From positions 1,885,001-1,949,000 of the forward strand of contig NW_022145613.1 in the NCBI RefSeq assembly GCF_000002235.5: 64,000 bases of DNA. The letters run 5' to 3'. Under the pieces are notes generated by a model. The model was given only the letters and a program-made list of their open reading frames with translations, searched no databases and had not been told where the DNA came from. The DNA comes from Strongylocentrotus purpuratus (taxonomy: Eukaryota > Echinodermata > Echinoidea > Camarodonta > Strongylocentrotidae). Position numbers and translations under genes: made by a program. Position 1 is the first letter of the stretch. Each line of letters starts with the position of its first letter. Below, piece after piece: positions 55,620 through 64,000 of the stretch.

Positions 55620-56290
55620 GCATATGAAGAGCTTGATTCCAAAAGGAGTTAAATTCATATTTTATCAAAATTGAATTTTTGTCTTAAAATAGTGATTTCC
55701 TACATGGGGACAAAGCGGCCAGTAAGTATGATCAAATTTAGGTACAATATCATGTTTCATTTCAAAAGGAGCTAGATCCAAATCGACTTCATTCCAAAAG
55801 GAGCTAAATCCACTTTGTGTACTTCTGAGCAAATCACTTTTTTTTTAATTTCTCCACTTTCCCATTATAGCCATGTACCTTTACGTTGTTATATATGTTA
55901 AAGGTGTCGCCCTGGACCAGTGATACTATGATAAGAAGAAAAAAATCTACCAGTTAATAATATTTCTGATTTTTTTTACTAAATGTTTAGATTTTGTGGA
56001 GTAAGCTCCTTTTGGAATGAAACTGTGTATTTACTTTCTTTCCAAAAGGCAGTTTCAGTTGTGATTTGCTACTAAATTTGAATAAATTTTCAGTGACTTT
56101 ATTGACAAAACTATCCTAAAATTTCACCAGGAAGTAGGACAAATTTAAAGTACAATATCATGTTTCATTCCAAAAAGGAGCTAAATCCACTGAAAAAAAT
56201 CTTAAAAATCAGTAAATATCAGAAATAACTGGTAGATTTTTTCTTATCATATATTATTGGTCCAGAGTGCCACCCTAAACATATTATCAC
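55620..56290. repeat. Foldback (inverted) repeat
   Basis: The segment about 55900-56026 is the inverse of about 56163-56281: both contain GATAAGAA..AAAAATCTACCAGTTA and GTGGA-TTAGCTCC-TTTTGGAATGAAAC-like sequence in opposite orientations. The core TTCCAAAAGGAGCTAAATCC also occurs at 55630, 55760 and 55790, and inverted at about 57478-57500. Confidence 0.78.
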
Positions 56291-56299
56291 TGGCGTACT

Positions 56300-57420
56300 G
56301 GTGGGAGGGGGGGGGGGGGGCTTGGGGCGCTAGCCCCCCCCCCCCCCCCATAAAATGAAACTTATTTTCAATTCCATACAAATTAGCAATTTATGAATCA
56401 CATGATTTTCAACAAAAATTTTCGGGGTCAAAATAGAAGAAAAAATTAGTGCTCACTATCCCCCCCCCCCCCCCCCCGCAAGATTTTCAAATTTCAACAT
56501 ACTAAATTAATTTGGGCCTCCCCCAAAAAAAATCCTGGATCCGCGCCTGTGTCACACTGCAGGTGTACCGTTAAGGGGCCCAGTCGGGATACTGAATTCA
56601 GACAATGATTAAGAGTAGAGAACGGTACAACGAATCGTCTTCTTTCTATAATTTAGTACAACGGCCAAAGCTTCCGCGCTTCGCGCAGGAGGGGGGGGGG
56701 GCAACCGAATTCAGACTAGGCTTAAGAGTCGATATAGAAGGGTACAACGAATCGTTTTCTTTTTCTAAGAATTAGATAAAAAAAAAGGAAAACACAAAAG
56801 TCAAAAGGTCACCTTTTTTAGGTCAGCCATGGTCATAATTTTTTTTTTTTTTTTTTTTTTATAATTAAAAAAAAAATCAAAGGGGGAGTTTTAGGGGGCT
56901 TTCCTCAAAAATACACACATTAAAATACCGAAGGGGGTTTAACCCCCTAAACCCCCCCCCCCCCCCTGCGTACGCGCCTGCTCCAGGAAGTGCCCGAAAA
57001 TGTATCTAATGTGGTTCTAAAATTGCAAATGGTTCCTACTCAGGGAGGGGGTCAGAACCCCCTCCAAGACTCACCCCCGTTTGGTCGCTACGCTCCCTCG
57101 CCGCTCAAGCCTCGTTCTGTCGGTTCACCTTTTTATATATATTTCACCCCATTCAATTTTGTGTCTCCCCGCCCCCCCCCCCCCCCCCCTCCCTCCGGTA
57201 CATCGGAAATTCTTGGATCCGCCACTGATGCCCATATACCCCTTGAGTTTCTGGGAATCTGCCCATTGACCCCCGCCGGGGCTTTGCCCCTGGACCCCAA
57301 TTTGAAAAACGTTCAGCGGGGCCTGCATGCAAGAGTGGGGTCGAATGCGGATTTTTTTTGTTTTTTGTCAGCCCCCCCCCCCCTAATGTTTTTGCTCAAT
57401 ACGCCACTGTATAACAACAT
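56300..57420. repeat. Poly-G/poly-C rich repeat debris
   Basis: Long G and C runs alternate with T-runs (56308-56349, 56460-56477, 56692-56701, 56839-56861, 56956-56966, 57171-57189, 57372-57383), with fragments such as GGGGCTTTGCCCCTGGACCCC. The long open frame across it is Pro/Gly-monotonous and begins inside the repeat. It is interspersed-repeat wreckage, not a gene. Confidence 0.7.
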
Positions 57421-57638
57421 GAAGGTACATGGGAAAGTGGAGGGGGAAAAAAGCGATTTACTCAGAAGTACCCTAAGTGGATTTAGCTCCTATTGGAATG
57501 AAATTCTTCATCATGATATAATTGGCAAACATAACTTTTCGAGCCATCTCTGCCTGAGCTGCCGGGCGTACTACGGAAGTAAGTCAAAGTACATTGTCTT
57601 GTCATTATAAGGTTATTGGCACGAGGATCGAAATCAAG

Positions 57639-63172
<5,534 letters not shown>

Positions 63173-64000
63173 CAGGAGATGTGAAATGCTTTAAAGAAGA
63201 CTTTTATTGAAGCCATTTGGCTGATAATTAAGAGATAGAAAATGAGAGGATTCCATGAAAAGATGTTACCTGGGTTGGCAGACAGTATAAAATCATCTCT
63301 TCAACCGACCACTTTTGGGTTTCATGAGAATTGTTATCACACAGGGTATTACTCCTGTGCATGTTTTGTGTGCAGAGTCACCTGACATGTTGTGCGCAGT
63401 TTAACCCTAAAAAGACTGGGGGCTGATTTAGCTCCCCCCCCCCCCCCCCCCCCCCTTATCTATTTTCATGATTACTTCGTTATGCTTAAATATGTAACGG
63501 TGCCACTTCATGACTTTTTATGCCTCGGAGGCATTATGTTTTCTGGTTGTCCGTACGTCTGTACGTCACGTTATCTCAAGAACTGATTGATGGATTACCG
63601 CCAAACTTGGTTCATATATGTATCTTGCAGAGCTCTTAAATTGATTACGTTTTGTGCACACCAGTTTGTATTTTTCTAAATTCTTCCATATATAAAACAT
63701 ACAGAGTTTTTATATGCACCTTTTATGTTGCAGTTTTATACCCATCTTTTCACATATACTGTTAGTATTCCCATTTGGCATGGTGAATAAAACTTATTCT
63801 ATTCTCATTTGTATAAAAGAATACAATATTTAAAGAACAATACAAAGAAAAACATAGATAACAATGATTATCCTGATGTTATCTTTCATACTTTACAAAA
63901 GACAAATAAACAAGCACTCATACATAAGGAAGTAAAAATGTCTTTTATGACTTCACATGAAATCATCACCGAAAAACAAGTGTTTATGATATAATATGAC
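63173..64000 (+). other. METTL1 3' UTR and flank
   Basis: Non-coding. Contains a poly-C tract at 63437-63456, the truncated hairpin-tipped element at 63514-63665 and a candidate AATAAA poly(A) signal at 63786-63791. No further gene before the window ends. Confidence 0.55.
63514..63665. mobile_element. Hairpin-tipped tandem-repeat element, truncated copy 3
   Basis: The left hairpin (shortened to ATGCCTCGGAGGCAT), a few GTCCGTACGTC units and part of one internal unit matching the 51293 copy are present. The GCGCGC terminus is absent, so it is 3'-truncated. It lies in the METTL1 3' flank. Confidence 0.75.

Larger units (their letters stand above)
53194..57638. other. Region between divergent acetyltransferase and METTL1
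   Basis: Apart from the doubtful exon at 55314-55511 no gene is seen. It holds a 113-bp local duplication (54600-54790), a foldback repeat (55620-56290), poly-G/C repeat debris (56280-57420) and, next to METTL1, ordinary sequence. Promoters for both genes should lie at its ends, but no motif could be assigned. Confidence 0.5.

Noticed and set aside
56990..57610. 206-codon Pro-rich plus-strand frame
   Set aside because: It spans several poly-C/poly-G repeats and repeat debris, starts inside the repeat and shows no domain or splice context.

Overview
The window is animal nuclear DNA. Genes are split into many short exons with GT-AG introns, there is no operon structure, and microsatellites, tRNA-derived SINEs and DNA transposons fill the gaps. 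Protein similarity points to a deuterostome invertebrate. The repeat flavour (frequent TACATGTA palindromes, poly-G/C tipped elements, elements ending in a GCGCGCAGTC motif) suggests an echinoderm, most likely a sea urchin. The species assignment is inference.

Three genes are supported. (1) UBR5, the HECT-type N-recognin E3 ubiquitin ligase, runs on the + strand over 1566-37930. I could assign 50 coding exons that keep phase throughout and predict about 3154 residues once a single missing base in exon 24 is allowed for. (2) A multi-pass membrane O-acetyltransferase of the CASD1/RWA family runs on the - strand over 53178-46353 in three coding exons (about 587 residues). It lacks an SGNH catalytic domain and so looks like the plant RWA type; it also carries an apparent one-base homopolymer loss. 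(3) METTL1, the catalytic subunit of the tRNA m7G46 methyltransferase, runs on the + strand over 57639-63172 in six exons (244 residues) and is intact. UBR5 and the acetyltransferase are convergent; the acetyltransferase and METTL1 are divergent, with about 4.4 kb between their start codons.

Mobile DNA is abundant. A complete Tc1/mariner-superfamily element with about 200-bp terminal inverted repeats and an intact 364-residue transposase (D-D spacing 96, then DD41D) sits in the last UBR5 intron. Other elements are two copies of a TTAA-flanked MITE just upstream of UBR5 exons 20 and 43, a roughly 1-kb TTAA-flanked element with poly-G/C tips, a hairpin-rich 380-bp element, two tRNA-SINE families in several copies, a 5'-truncated LINE in METTL1 intron 1, and three copies of a hairpin-tipped element whose internal ~155-bp tandem units carry direct-repeat-1 nuclear-receptor half-sites.

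The least expected structures are: a decaying tandem array in the UBR5 3' flank seeded from the last coding residues plus the stop codon; a 40/41-bp minisatellite with alternating unit types between UBR5 and the acetyltransferase; the RWA-like, SGNH-less architecture of an animal acetyltransferase; and a large low-complexity exon in UBR5.
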